Notes: generated from the letters alone by a model not told the origin. DNA of 64,000 bases from Pholis gunnellus (GCA_910591455.2 OU342806.1:3561478-3625477); one strand, 5' to 3'; counted from the stretch's first letter, positions 26,291 to 44,575 are shown. Program-made: numbers and translations.

Positions 26291-26670
26291 CTGCCACCGC
26301 CGGTGCCTTCTTTGTCCTCTCGTCTGATGTGCGGCCCGACTTGAATCCCGATGTCGGCCTGGTTTGAGGTGGACGAACGTGTGTGTCTGGCCGGCGGATT
26401 ACAAAAGCTGGCTAGCCTGCTAACGATGGTTAGCTACGTTAGCTACTGCCAACAAACCGCTCCACCACATGCACGGCGACTAGTTTTTCTGTGTCTTCGG
26501 CGCCGTTTCAAGCCGCCGGTCTGTCCTCGTGTGTTCGGCCGTTACTGTGGGAGCCGGTGCGCGGTGGTCTCGTGGTTCCGTGTCTATCCACGCCCGTTAT
26601 CTCGTGTCACACCGTTTTTTCCTTAGTTGTGTGTGAGGCCCCGCTCGCGCCGCGGCCTGTCGCATAATCA
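26291..26670 (-). promoter_or_regulatory. prrc2c: prrc2c promoter / noncoding first exon
   Basis: This is the most CpG-rich and GC-rich stretch of the left half of the window (about 26290-26670), surrounded by AT-rich DNA. On the minus strand it ends with a strong splice donor after GGCACCGGCGGTGGCAG (GTGGGT at 26290-26285). It therefore fits a CpG-island promoter with a noncoding exon 1 spliced to the ATG exon near 21113. No TATA box is evident. The start site is not determined; I place it near 26650. The short ORFs across it are probably GC-driven chance frames. Confidence 0.6.
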
Positions 26671-26699
26671 AAGATGGCAGACCGTTTGTTGCCAGATTT

Positions 26700-28390
26700 A
26701 TCGTCTCATCCCCCCATCTCAAACCCGAAACCCCCTATATGTCATTCAGAGAAGAGACCGACACCTACATTCTTACGATGGCATCCTGCACAAAACTGTA
26801 CAGATCTTTCATTCTAACAAAAAGTTCATTGTACAAATTAGTTATACTGTACATATTGGTTATAGTATCCTTTTCCGTATTTTTATTGTAAACATTCAGT
26901 CTTATATTTATGTTATGGCAAATTCATTGAATAAACTTGGCAGTAAATCTTATTCTGATTTAAATCATTTGTAGATCTACTGTATAGATAAGCATGTATT
27001 TAACCATATAAAGCCCCAAAAAGAAAACCATTTCTTGTTAATATACATTCTGTTAAGGTTAGTGGCTAAACATTATAATAAAATGTAGTAAGCACATGCA
27101 GCTATATTATATAGTAGAGAATAAGAGGCAATTAAAACACACAGTAATAAAACTGCTAATAAAGTCACAATCACTGTGTGAATACACTTCTATACACATT
27201 TTACATTGAAACTTGTTAAGAAATACTGTTATGTTGGCTGGAGTAATAATTACGGCTGCTTATAGTATCGTTTGGGTTGAGGAGAGTGATTGGATTCATT
27301 TAAACGAGGTTGTCCTAAATGAAGCCAATTGTTGTTTATAATATAGCTATTATTGTATGAGTGGTACCTATAGTGTACATGTATAGGTCTATAAAATGGT
27401 TACATTCACAGGTTACAGTTTGGTAACTGAGGTGTTGAAGTGTGCAGCCACACAAACACAGCTGAATTTTAAAAAAAGATCAAATAAATACATCCTCAAA
27501 TCTCAAATCTCAGTCATCCCTCGGATAACATTAATTTCATAGGTAACCCCAAACCTGGCAACCCAAAACATTCACGCGTGGACGAGTCTTCTTCCGGGGT
27601 TTGTCGGTGGTTGGCGAGAGGCGGTTAGTTTGAAGACTGATAGGTCCATCTTAAAATTAGTCCACAATCATTATTGATTAATGCACGTTATTTCTTTCAT
27701 CTGTCTATCTGTCTGTCTGTCGACCTCAAAACCAAGAAAAGCCTACTACTCTCTATTTTTTTATGTCCAAAACGCCAACAATGAACTTATTGATGATGTA
27801 AATGTGCTGAACAGGACATCTTGTGTCTCCGCTTATCTGCTCACCTTTCCTAATTTCAGTCAAATAAATAACAATTCACAATGCAACAAAAAATTATACA
27901 ACTAAACAATTTTTCCTGCATATTCATTGTTGATTTTTTATTTCATGTCTTGATTGTTCCACACACTTGTACCATGTCATTGCATGATGCAGAGAGACAC
28001 ACAGGACGACATCATCTCATACACATTGTTCAAGCCGAACATGAGCTGGATTCTGAAGCCGCCATCGGGTGGCATCATTCACCAATGTACATTGTCCTCG
28101 TTCAAGGACGGCTTGGCAATGGAATCACAATGGAATAGAAACTGTGCAAAGTTTTCTATTTTTGCTTATACTGTGCTTGGGTACAATTTTAAAGTACTTT
28201 TACTTGATTAATATGCCTTTGATGTATTCATTCAAACAGAGAATATAACAGTAATAATTTGCAGCTGGACACACATACACATTATCTGTGCAATCAACGA
28301 TGTTTCAGAGAGAGAAAACACTTGTACAAATGGTTAGTATGGGCTATAGGTGTAGGTAACTAACTGTTTTAAATGTTGTCTATTAAAGCA
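26700..28390. other. intergenic spacer prrc2c - FMO-A
   Basis: AT-rich spacer between the prrc2c promoter and the FMO-A 3' end. I see no gene, only short unsupported ORFs, a TCTG/TGTC microsatellite at about 27702-27722 and scattered AT-rich sequence. Confidence 0.6.
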
Positions 28391-28396
28391 TTTAAT
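28391..28396 (-). terminator. possible FMO-A poly(A) signal (ATTAAA)
   Basis: Plus-strand TTTAAT reads ATTAAA on the minus strand, about 100 nt past the FMO-A stop codon. This common variant hexamer is the nearest candidate. No AATAAA lies closer. Confidence 0.35.
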
Positions 28397-28493
28397 GTGT
28401 GTGTTTACATTAAGACAGCCAGCTGAGCATTATCTATTTAGATTTTTTTTTTTTTTTATAGCATTATTATGAATTGATTATATGACTTGCACA

Positions 28494-29454
28494 TCACTGT
28501 GCAGGCAGGTAACCTTTGATCTTGTCAAACAGTGCAGTGGGATCCTGTAGGAAAGCTGGAAGGTCGTTCCTGTTGACGTAGGCAGCCGAGCCCACAGCAG
28601 CTGCTGCCAGAATCAGAGGCCACTTCAACGATCTCTGGGGTTTGGCATCATCACAGGGCCTGGTCTGCATGGGTTGAGCCACTCTCTCCCACTGAGTGAA
28701 GATGGCCTGACGGGCTCCAGCCCACTTCCCTGGTCCTCGGAGGCGGTACTGGTACGGCGTGCAGGGGCCGAGCATCACATTCAGTCCCAGCCTGGGATCG
28801 GTCAGCAGCAGCCTCAGCAAGCTGGGTCGAACTCCCACCAGCTCTGCTATCTCATCCATGTAGGTGATGTAGTCAACCTGGATGGTGTGTCTCTGACTGG
28901 AGACATATCTGAAAAAGAGAGCATGTTGTGCAATACAAGATTTGGTGGCTTTTTAGATCCGAAATAGACAAACGTGAAGTTAAGAAAATCCACAATCCTA
29001 CCTTTTCGCCATTGTCTCCTGCTTGTACTGGACATCTTTTAGCATGGAAGCCACTGAGGGAAGCTTGATGCAGCCTGTTCATAATGAGAGCTATGGTGAG
29101 TGAATTCTCATATTTAATGTATTTCTGTCAAGGAAGTTAATAAGAGTACCTTCTTTTTTTCTTCTTTTTTTTTAAAGAGTATACCTTTAAAGACACGTGT
29201 GGCCCACCTGGCCTGCATCTCAGAGATGGGCATAATGGCTCCCAGTGGCTGCACTAGACCGATGATAGCCAGCGTGGGGCGGTCCAACTCAGGAGGAAAC
29301 ACAAACTTGTACAGAGAGGCTTTGTTCTCGGACACTGAGACCACTTGTGAGGCCAGGAATGGAAAGGAAAACCTGTAACCTGTGGCAAACACCTGCAAGA
29401 CAGTTGGACTCCTCTCAGTCACACACTACAGGCCAACGATACTGCTGTGCTGCG

Positions 29455-29487
<33 letters not shown>

Positions 29488-31513
29488 AACACACACTTTA
29501 AATATTTAAACCTACCACCAGGTCGACATCTTCAACAACACTTCCATCATCAAACTCCACACTGGACCCCTGAAACCTGCGGATGTTGGGTTTCACCTGA
29601 ACCGTTCCAGATAGGATGCGGTTGGGAAGCTCATCGTTCACTGTGGGATGTTGGCTGAACAACCTGAGATTCATATTCACACTGATAAGTCATACTGCAG
29701 CACATAGTACGGAAGTATTTCACTGAGCTATACGCTGTTGCTGCCATACCTGTGCTTTGGCTTCACGTTGTACAGACTGTGATCAAATCTTTGGCTGAGT
29801 GTTTTCTCTCCCATGCTGCACTTTAATCCAAAGGGAAGGATTTGGCGCACAAAATTAGTCATCCTTGTGTTGAGCATATCGCTGGGAAGACCGTTAACTG
29901 AAACTCGATTCAAGATCCAGGCTCCCCTCCGAGTGCTTAGATACAACTGTAAATATAAGATGCATGAAGTAAATCATCATGCCAGCACTGTGTCAAAGGG
30001 AAGACATCAAAGTCTGACAGTGTGTGTGTGTGTGTCTGACGATCCACAACGGCCCGACCTGCTTGGTGACTCTGCTCAGCTCCACCGCGATGTCTCCTCC
30101 AGAGTTTCCAATTCCAACCACTACCACCTTTTTGTTCCTCCACTGTTCGGGAGTCTTGTAGTCTCGGCTGTGGAAGAACTTTCCCTTGAAAGTGTCGATT
30201 CCTTAGATTTGTCACAATCAGATCAAATGCATTACATGTCTTTTCATTGGTAGACTTTCTTTTTGTCCAAAGTCTTTTAATAAATTAATAAACGCCTCTG
30301 TGCTTCGGCTGCAAGAAGGTTTTTTTTTTATCTATCGGTATCGGGTGAATTAAATAAAGAAATATGTAAATCTAATCCTGTGGTCTAGTTTCAAACATAT
30401 TATATGAAACACTTTTAAAATTTAAATTCAACAACACCAGAAACCTAAAATAGATTGTTTCAGACACTATGTAAATAGTCACATTGGACAACTTCTCCTT
30501 CAGCGATAGTAAGAAGAAAACGCACTTACTTAGATTTGTTTAAAATAGTGAATATTTCAGACCTCTAACTTATTCATAATGAAACTATAGGAGTTAAGAG
30601 TGGACAGTCACTGTTTGGGTAACAAAACATTTACATTTCTAAGCAAAGGGGTTACAAGTGGCTTCATTTCAAGGGGTCACATGATAAAACAGCAGGAAGT
30701 GGACAGGTTTACCCCGTAAATGGTACCTGGGAAGTCGTGCAGCGGCAGGTTGGGGTGGCAGTGATGTCCGATACAGATCATCACAGCGTCAAAGATGTGT
30801 TTCTCCTTTTCGCCGTCCGTGTTCTCCGTCTCAACGTCCCACTGGCCCGAACGAGAGAAATCTGATCTCTGCTTCACCTGCAAGACTTTGGTCTGAACGA
30901 CAGAGAGGCACAAACGGATACATTGGCTGATAACAGCACAAAGAGCGAACACAGACTTTTACGTTAGGCGAGTATGAGCTTTTTAACCGTTTTTTTTTGT
31001 GTTGCACTCAACGATATTTTACATTTGAGGCCACGGTGAGAATGTTGCATGCTTTCAGGTACGGAGAAATCAAACTCTAGAAAGGCAGAGAGTGAAACAT
31101 CCTCACGTTGAAGCGTATGTGCTTGATGAGCTGGAAGTGGCCGGCGAAAATCCGAAAGTAGTCCATGATGAGGGAGTTGTGCATGTAGTTGGGGAAGTGT
31201 GCAGGGATGGGAAAGTCACTGAAACACATCATCTCCTTGGAGGTGTTGATGATGACAGAGTGGTAGATGCTGGCCCTGTCTGACTCTGGATTCTCCTGCA
31301 ATAGAGTCCCCAGACCAATGACCATCCTAACTTGTTAAACATACTGTGGAATTATGAGATCCTGCACGTAGTGAGACCCACCTTGAACCTCCACAGACCA
31401 CCGAAGTCATTGCTGCTTTCGAAGCAGACGGGCTCCAGCCCCTCATCCAGACAGCACTTGATGCAGGCCAGACCTGAGCTACCGCCTCCAATCACCGCCA
31501 CACGACGAGTCAT
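28494..31513 (-). CDS. flavin-containing monooxygenase, copy A
   Basis: FAD- and NADPH-dependent oxygenase of soft nucleophiles (N and S atoms of xenobiotics), on the ER membrane. Coding exons 5' to 3': 31513-31382, 31295-31107, 30892-30727, 30201-30059, 29946-29750, 29663-29516, 29392-29185, 29074-29002, 28908-28494. They total 1671 nt, 556 aa, with no frame break. Seen: FAD motif GGGSSG (residues 9-14), EGLEP at 24-28, FMO motif FKGKFFHSRDY (167-177), NADPH motif GIGNSG (192-197), FATGY (327-331), C-terminal PCTPYQYRLRGPGKW, and a hydrophobic tail WPLILAAAAVG for anchoring. The start is the ATG shared in position with all FMOs, about 9 nt after an acceptor. Ancestral exon 7 is cut by a 123-nt intron. 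A 5' noncoding exon probably ends at 32626 (donor GTAAAA). The FMO1-5 subtype is not assignable by eye. Confidence 0.95.
29457..29484. repeat. (GT)n in FMO-A intron 7
   Basis: GT dinucleotide run within the 123-nt intron 29393-29515 that splits ancestral FMO exon 7 of copy A. On the transcribed (minus) strand it reads (CA)n, so it fills about a quarter of the intron. Confidence 0.9.
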
Positions 31514-31654
31514 ACTTCAGCTCTGTGAAGGATTTAAACCAGACTGACAAATGTTTCACCTGTAAACGATAAGATGCGTTCATGGAGCTGCACACAACTG
31601 GAAGCGGACCAAGGGGTTTCCCCACTTTTGTTTCCTACTTAAGCGGGTTGATTA

Positions 31655-31870
31655 GGATTCAATTCAATTCATTTGCATAGCCCAGAATCACAAATTTGCC
31701 TCAGAGGGTTTTACAATCTGTACAACTGACAACATCCTCTGTCCTTGGACACTGGCATCAGACAAGGACGATGCAGCGCTGCACAGAGTTTATCCACAAC
31801 TCTTGTACCTAGTTGGGCTATTACAGCTTCCAGTATCATAAAACCCACAATACACTACACATATGGAAAC
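31655..31870. repeat. fish interspersed repeat
   Basis: Begins with ATTCAATTCAATTCATTTGC and continues through AGAATCACAAATTTGCC and GAGGGTTTTACAATCTG. These landmarks are typical of a very common teleost repeat, as I remember it. It lies in the putative 5'UTR intron of FMO-A. Exact ends were not defined. Confidence 0.45.
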
Positions 31871-32625
31871 GCATAAAAATACAAATCACACATTAATGAC
31901 TATAGCTGTCTGAAAAATGCAAATAAGAAGGTTCATTTTGTTCTATTAGGGAGATCCTATCTGCCCTCTTGTTCTATAAATGTTGGATATGTGCCACAAA
32001 CCTCAGACTTTACCAAAATCAAAGTTCAACACGAGTTAATATGTAGCCATAGGCAGATTGCAAATGCTGCATTCACATGAAATCAGTCAGACGATGCACC
32101 ATATGATGGAATAAAATACATTAAATAAAATGATTTATTCTAGTAATGCGTGTAGCCATGCAATGCAGCTTTTTCCTAATAGTCAATACAATATGGCTTT
32201 ATCGCCATGAAAGTTTCCAAAAACAACACAACATTGACAAACAATCCCGATTCAACGTCGCAATTTTCCTCTGAGGGAGGGAGTTACGCAACATGCGTAA
32301 ATCCAGTCGCGTTAGACGGCAATACAAGTTAAATCGCTACAATACTACACATCTGGACGGCAATTTGTACCGTTACGTTCTCATTCTTAATCCTCTAATT
32401 GTAGTCGTGCACTAACGTGATACCCGGAAATGCATCATTTATTTTCAAATTATCAGCAAAACTAACGAACTAAACGTTGTTGTTTAGTGTGACTCTGAAC
32501 TCTGCAAGGGCGTAACAACAACACGTTTAACGTGAGCGTTTCGACCGCATTTCGGTTTTACCACGACTCTAAACATAAATGCGCTCAAAAAGTTACGATC
32601 TGTTTCTGCACTAACTTTGTTTTAC

Positions 32626-32700
32626 CTGTTTGTGATCGTTAGAAGGACGTATCTGCTCGTGCTGTACGCAGTCTCTGCGGTGGGCGGAAGTGAGATTGAG
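32626..32700 (-). promoter_or_regulatory. putative FMO-A noncoding exon 1 and promoter
   Basis: On the minus strand, AACGATCACAAACAG is followed by donor GTAAAAC (plus AC at 32624-32625), and the ATG exon of FMO-A has an acceptor just 9 nt before the start codon. FMO genes usually have such a noncoding exon 1. No TATA box is seen; the 5' limit is a guess. Confidence 0.4.
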
Positions 32701-32845
32701 GGGATGGTACACACATTTGTAGGATCTTAAAGTGACCCTTGAGCCGCTGGCAGCAGCGTTTGGGTCCTTAAACTGGTGCAAAGGGAAAATAACTCACTTA
32801 TGCTCCATTTTACAGTCAGGTCGATATCATGATGCATCAGAGTAG

Positions 32846-32941
32846 ATGGACGGATAGACAGACAGAAGGATAGATGGATGGATGGATGGATAGACAGACA
32901 GAGACAGGGAGATAGATAAATAGATACATATATATATAAAT
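32846..32941. repeat. tetranucleotide microsatellite (GATA/GGAT/GACA)
   Basis: Compound run of GGATAGACAGACAG, (GGAT)n and GATAGATAAATAGATACATATATATATA. It is simple-sequence DNA; the reading frame across its minus strand is an artefact. Confidence 0.9.
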
Positions 32942-33060
32942 GGGGAGATAAGGGAAAAGGACGAATTTCTGCTCGATTTACACCGAAAGATCAGAACAAG
33001 AAAACTCAACCGAGAAGTTCACCAAAAAAAAGGCAACACAGTTTCAATCACATTGACTGA

Positions 33061-33360
33061 TCGGAGGAGATAGTCACAGACAGAGGATATGCCAGAGATG
33101 AAGTGAAGGACATGTGTCCACTTGTTGAACCCTTTTTCGAAAGGATGACAGTGGAACAGCAAGGTTCACTGAAACAAGGTGCAGCTCATGATGCCATAAA
33201 GGTTATGTTGTCGCAGCTTTTGGACCTGATAGCAGTAGAGTCCAAATCCATCTCGGAGGCTGTTTGGGGCTCAGATGTAATCGTGTCTGAGGAGCGTGTC
33301 CTGTCCAGTCTGGGCGACACGCTCCCTCGGACATTTGATCAGATGTTGAAGGTTATTTAG
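33061..33360 (+). CDS. unassigned ORF, possible last exon
   Basis: An open frame of 99 codons runs from just after a TGA at 33058-33060 to a TAG at 33358-33360; the first in-frame ATG is 33112-33114. I do not recognise the product. It is predicted helical, with segments VEPFFERMTVEQQG, IKVMLSQLLDLIAVESKS and GDTLPRTFDQMLKVI, non-repetitive and of balanced composition. AATAAA at 33389-33394 follows the stop by 29 nt, with a GT-rich stretch (CTGTGGTGTCTC) after it, so it looks like a real gene 3' end. An acceptor-like CACAGACAG lies at about 33075-33083. It is read opposite to the FMO genes and sits head-to-head with the putative FMO-A promoter. It may be the last exon of a small gene, a gene remnant, or part of an unrecognised element. 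Confidence 0.35.
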   Translation, partial: SEEIVTDRGYARDEVKDMCPLVEPFFERMTVEQQGSLKQGAAHDAIKVMLSQLLDLIAVESKSISEAVWGSDVIVSEERVLSSLGDTLPRTFDQMLKVI

Positions 33361-33537
33361 GTGAAATGCAACATTCATCTTGAAGGAAAATAAATCGTCT
33401 GTGGTGTCTCTTCTTTTCCTTCAACATGAGTGCAATAGAGTTACCTCCGGATCCACCGGCCTCTGTAGGGTTAATCAATAAAAGCATTGAAATGTATCTG
33501 TCTAATAATTTACTTATACTTTTACTTCTGTGAAGTA

Positions 33538-34158
33538 TGGAAGCCCATTCCTGACAGCAAAATAAAATAAAAAATCCACCCAAAAAAATAAATAAATATC
33601 TACCCAAAAAATAAATAATAAATATATCCACCCAGAAAAAAAAAAAAGATTAGTTTTTTTTTTGTAGCCGGAAAAAAGTAAAAAAGAAAAAAGATTATGA
33701 TGTTTTTTTTTTTGTGCTAGCAAAAGAGATTAGAAGTGCGCATGCGCTTCAGTGACGATCTCCTCACAGGTCCCTTCATCCCCTCGCCAGTCTTTCCATG
33801 AAAACGACATGCAATTCTACATATTAATACTTATAATGATATATAACATCTAACATTTACAAAAGTCACCAGTAATAGTTACCTTGTGTAGAATTGCATG
33901 TCGTATTTTTTCTGGCAAAAAACAAGAAAAAAAACAAAACATAATTGTTATTTATTTTTTTTACTTTTTTTTTTTTCTGGGTGGATATATATATATATAT
34001 AATTTTTTTTGGGTGGATTTCATTTTATTTTTTTTACTTTTTTTTTTTCTGGGTGGATATATATATATATAATTTTTTTGGGTGGATTTCATTTTATTTT
34101 ATTTTATTTTTTTCGGGTGGATTTTTTATTTTATTTTGCTGGCGGGAATGGGCTTCCA
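33538..34158. repeat. foldback (inverted-repeat) element
   Basis: The ends are inverted copies. The left end has TGGAAGCCCATTCCTGACAG then AAAATAAAAT...ATCCACCC; the right end has GGGTGGAT...ATTTTATTTTGCTGGCGGG then AATGGGCTTCCA. Near the middle, CGACATGCAATTCTACA (33805-33821) is perfectly inverted at 33887-33903, leaving a loop of about 65 nt. Within the right arm, a unit of about 73 bp (TTTTTTCTGGGTGGATATATAT... to GGGTGGATTTCATTTTATT) is present twice in tandem. No transposase is visible. It could fold into one long hairpin. Confidence 0.75.
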
Positions 34159-34199
34159 CAGTGAAGCCTTCAGAGTACACACCTGTCATATCACTGGAT

Positions 34200-35043
34200 A
34201 TTGTTCATATTTTATTAATTTGAGTTTAGCCTAGAAACAATGTAATGGCTCACTAAATACACAGGGTGGCGCTGTTGGTTTTCTATTAGCTTGACATTTA
34301 AACTGTGCAGCAATTAACTCAACAACAGGAGACGTTGCTGTTTAACAGTTACTTTGGCTTCTACAAACAAGTCAAATGATTGATTGTTAGACTGTAAAAC
34401 AGCGAGTGGGCCCACAGGCTCAGGGGGCAAACAGGTTAGGGGGCCCTGGGCATGAGCCTCTGTTTGAAGTTACTGCAAACTTTTCTTTTGGTTGGGAAGT
34501 CACAAAGAGACACAAAACTACGGGAGACGGGAAACGACCAAAAAAAAAAAAAAGACTAAAACGAAAAGCAAAACGATGACAAAAAGATTAAAACAAACGT
34601 TTATGGCATTTACAAGTTTTGTTGTAGCAAGATAATCTTCACCAATAAACATCTTTTAGGATTTTTGAAGCCTGAATGCAATTTGCAGAAGTTAGGAGCA
34701 AACGGACTAATCTCTCTTGCTTGAGAAGCGCTCTTTAGATACTCTATGTTTACACAGGAACGTAGTACTGGCTAAAGAAATGCTAAAATATCCATCGCAG
34801 AGTATTCAAGTAACTTCAGAGTAAGTTTGTCCAGCTAACCTCTGTGTTTGTTTGTTTCAAGCAGCTGGCTAAACACACTCTTTATTCAAAGATTATGGAG
34901 ACCAGAACAATCGGGGCAGAGCCACTGAGAAAAGAAATGTCCAACAATGACATCTGACATCATCAAACCCTGTAAAGAGAGGGCCTCAAATAAAAAGTTC
35001 AAACAAGAGAAATGACTGTACAGACTTAGCCAAAACGAGCACG
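34200..35043. other. intergenic spacer
   Basis: AT-rich DNA between the foldback element and the FMO-B 3' end. I see no gene. An A-run lies at about 34541-34554. Confidence 0.5.
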
Positions 35044-35064
35044 TTTATTTTTGAAGACTTTATT
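35044..35064 (-). terminator. FMO-B poly(A) signals
   Basis: Plus-strand TTTATT at 35044-35049 and 35059-35064 gives two AATAAA hexamers on the minus strand, about 110-130 nt past the FMO-B stop. Confidence 0.6.
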
Positions 35065-35171
35065 TCTTATTCAAATTGTTAAATTAGTCTAAAAACTTGA
35101 GAAAGAGAATGTGCTGCAGTCTGTAGGCTACGCCGTCTGTTTCCATCATTAATGTTAACAATCACTCCGTC

Positions 35172-41844
<6,673 letters not shown>

Positions 41845-42426
41845 GCTGGAGAGGAACAACTCCGATGTGTTAAAGAGGTTGGAGACAGAAGAAACGTGTG
41901 TGTTGCTTTGCAGTGTGATGCGAAGCAGCTTTATGTTGAGTGTCTTTCACACCCCATTGGGTTTTAATTTGCATGTAAATGATGACTTTTCAAGTTGCTT
42001 GAGTCAATCAAGGACAGTGGGATTGATTAGAGTATGAGACAGAGGAGTACTAAACAAGATTAAAGCGTCATCTTCTTTTAAAAGAACAATGGCTCGATCA
42101 ATCTTTTGTTTTTCTGCCCAGATAAAAATGTGTAGTGTAAATTTAATCCACCGTTTTCAGAGGAAGATTTACAGAGATCTAACAAATACCAGAAGTTCAT
42201 GTCAATCATTGCAGGAACATCATTGACGTTATTACTCCCTCCTGTGATTTGTCTGCTAAGAAGATAAAACAGAGAAAAGAACGAAATGTCTGCTGGGAAA
42301 CAGAAGTGCTCTCATGTTGCGAGAGCTATCAAGAATCAAGTTAGAAAGAGTTGTTCAGGAGGTGTGATGACCTCTGCCCTTCCCTGCCGATCTGTATAAT
42401 CCCTGGCTGATACTAACAGAGTCTAT

Positions 42427-43094
42427 GGCCCAATCCCAATCTCCACACTCGTGGACTTTGAGGCGCGCTCCAGCAAAGTCCGTGAGGGTTTAGGGCTGTC
42501 CCACTGTCAAATCATCGAGTGTTTGAGGGCTCTCTCGCAGACATTTTGAGCCCTTTATGAACCCTTTCATTTGAGCCAGCATTAGACGCAGACTTTGCCC
42601 AAGGGAATTACCCACAATTCATTGCAATATGACGACAAACACGGGGTAACCAGCGGACGCATTGAGATGTAAAAAAAAGGTAAACAAAGAGGACGGCACA
42701 AGTGTGTTCAGCCAGAAACATTAAGGATTAAAGATGGAACAAAAACTAATGAAAAAAACTAATGAAATCAGAGGATATTTATTTGTTTATTCATCAAATA
42801 CTTAATTTGTTCATTGAAGCTGTTTTGACAAAAACAAGTGAAGACTTTAATTGGAATTACTCCTCATCTTGTGAGGAAAGAGCCTGGAGGACGTTCAAAT
42901 CACGGAGTAAAATGTGTAAAATAAATACACACAATTGTACGTCATATTTGTTGACGTTGCAGTAAAGTGCTGTCTCATGCGTATTTTTCCCATTTCAAGG
43001 CCTCACAGTCTTTCACACACATTTAACAAGTGATGTCAGTAAGTCCTTGATGGTTCAGGGTTTGAGGCCTGAGGGGGGGCATTGGGATTGGTCC
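42427..43094. mobile_element. non-autonomous DNA transposon (MITE-like)
   Basis: The left end GGCCCAATCCCAAT and the inverted right end ATTGGGATTGGTCC match at 13 of 14 positions. TCTAT directly before (42422-42426) and after (43095-43099) looks like a target-site duplication. The 668-bp interior has no transposase; the 67-codon ORF inside is unsupported. It lies upstream of the FMO-B start, probably in its 5'UTR intron. Confidence 0.68.
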
Positions 43095-43199
43095 TCTATT
43101 TCCTTCACTGCAGGAACCTCTTTGGTTCTTTTCTTTACTTTGTTTACATGCACTCTCCCACTAAATCCACCATCATGCACACCGTACACGTCTATTTAT

Positions 43200-44100
43200 A
43201 ACTGACCTCTACTCTCCATGTGCTTTTTGTGCCTTTATTTGTTATGTTGCGTTTTTTCTCTTCAACAATTGACTATTGGTTATTTTCCCTCAGTATCTCA
43301 GGCTTCTGGGGAGGCTAGACCGGTTTTAGCAAACCCGGTGCCTGTATTTCGACACCAGAGGTACTCTCCCACAATAGCAACTGTCGCCTCTCACCCCCTA
43401 GGTTCCTTACTGTAGACAGTCTATCGGTTTACCAATGTTGGGTAAGGATTTCAAGGAGCATTTTTAGTTTTTAGAACAACTCACGCTGAAAGTGAACTGT
43501 AGGTTCACTTTGTGGGATTTAGGCAGACGTCTTAACTACCAGGACACTGGACCGCAGAACCTGTGGGTGGATTTACCCCACTGTGAACGACCTTCTTTTT
43601 GGTTTCTTTAGAGACGTTTTATAAGGTTTTGACCAATCATGAGTCTAAATTAGATTTCACACTCACCTGGTACGACGAATGGGGAGAAGGAAAGAAAGCG
43701 AGGAAACTCTCGTTCTAAGTTCCTTCCAATACTATGGTAAAGCAAGTGTCTTTATTTCCACAATCAAGTTAGTACAAGTTTACATGCTGGAAGCACGCTG
43801 AAGCAAAGCGTGTGTGCCTTTTGTATAGCACTTTCTACAGGGGGACCAGGAGGCCCCCACCCTCTTTTGCAGGCTATGTAGGCAGGCCCTTCCTCTTACA
43901 TAATGTAATTCATTTACAGTAGAAGTGTAGCTGTGGCTGTCATTTCCTATTAGGGTGTTACGTCTATTTTAACCCATTCAGTCCTGTGCATGTGAGCGTA
44001 ATATAGCAGGTTTTCCTATGATACAGTTTTTGACATTTGTTACAACATTATTCGATTTTACACAACAGTTAGTACAAAGTATTTGAATTGTACCTATTAT
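43200..44100. other. spacer upstream of FMO-B
   Basis: No gene is recognised. On the minus strand a strong donor GTGAGTGTG follows ATTCGTCGTACCAG (plus AC at 43665-43666), which could end a noncoding first exon of FMO-B. Nearby, about 43515-43560 read on the minus strand resembles a tRNA-derived SINE (TAGTTAAGACGTCTGCCT). Both are weak. Confidence 0.3.
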
Positions 44101-44103
44101 ATA

Positions 44104-44192
44104 TTGTGTTAGACCAGGGGTCGGCAACTTTTACTACCCAAAGAGCCATTCTGCCCTATTTCCCACCTAATACAATTCGTCTGGAGCCGCAA

Positions 44193-44258
<66 letters not shown>

Positions 44259-44292
44259 CATATACATATATACACACACACACACACACACA
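44104..44292. repeat. hAT-like repeat fragment plus AT/CA microsatellite
   Basis: GACCAGGGGTCGGCAACTTT at about 44111-44130 followed by AAAGAGCCATTCTG and GGAGCCGCAAA is a frequent fish repeat start. It runs directly into (TA)n at about 44195-44252, then TACATA and (CA)n to 44292. Confidence 0.6.
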
Positions 44293-44575
44293 AAAACTAT
44301 AGTTTGTTGTATTTATGAAAATATAGAACAAGAATAAAGACAACTCATGACATTTTATTGCTATTTTACCTGTTAGAACAATATCACACTCTTATGAAGA
44401 GGAGAGTTTGCTGCATCAGTTGAGGAATCGCTCTTTTGACTTGTGACTTTTCTTATTTTGGATTTATCCATTGATAAAAATGCAAATCAAGATTAGCCAC
44501 CTGCAGGGAAAAGCGCTCGACAGCGCCGTAATAGGATGTGACGCACATTTTAGTTGACAAAATATTAAAACAGTT

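Noticed and set aside
26351..26974. Two ORFs of 91 and 115 codons at the prrc2c promoter
   Set aside because: GC-rich promoter sequence; no known domain and the neighbouring splice donor points the other way.
33884..34223. Hydrophobic ORFs (FFFFWVDIYIY...) at 33.5-34.2 kb
   Set aside because: T-rich low-complexity arms of the foldback element, not membrane proteins.
42762..42965. 67-codon ORF inside the MITE
   Set aside because: Short, AT-rich and unlike any transposase I know.
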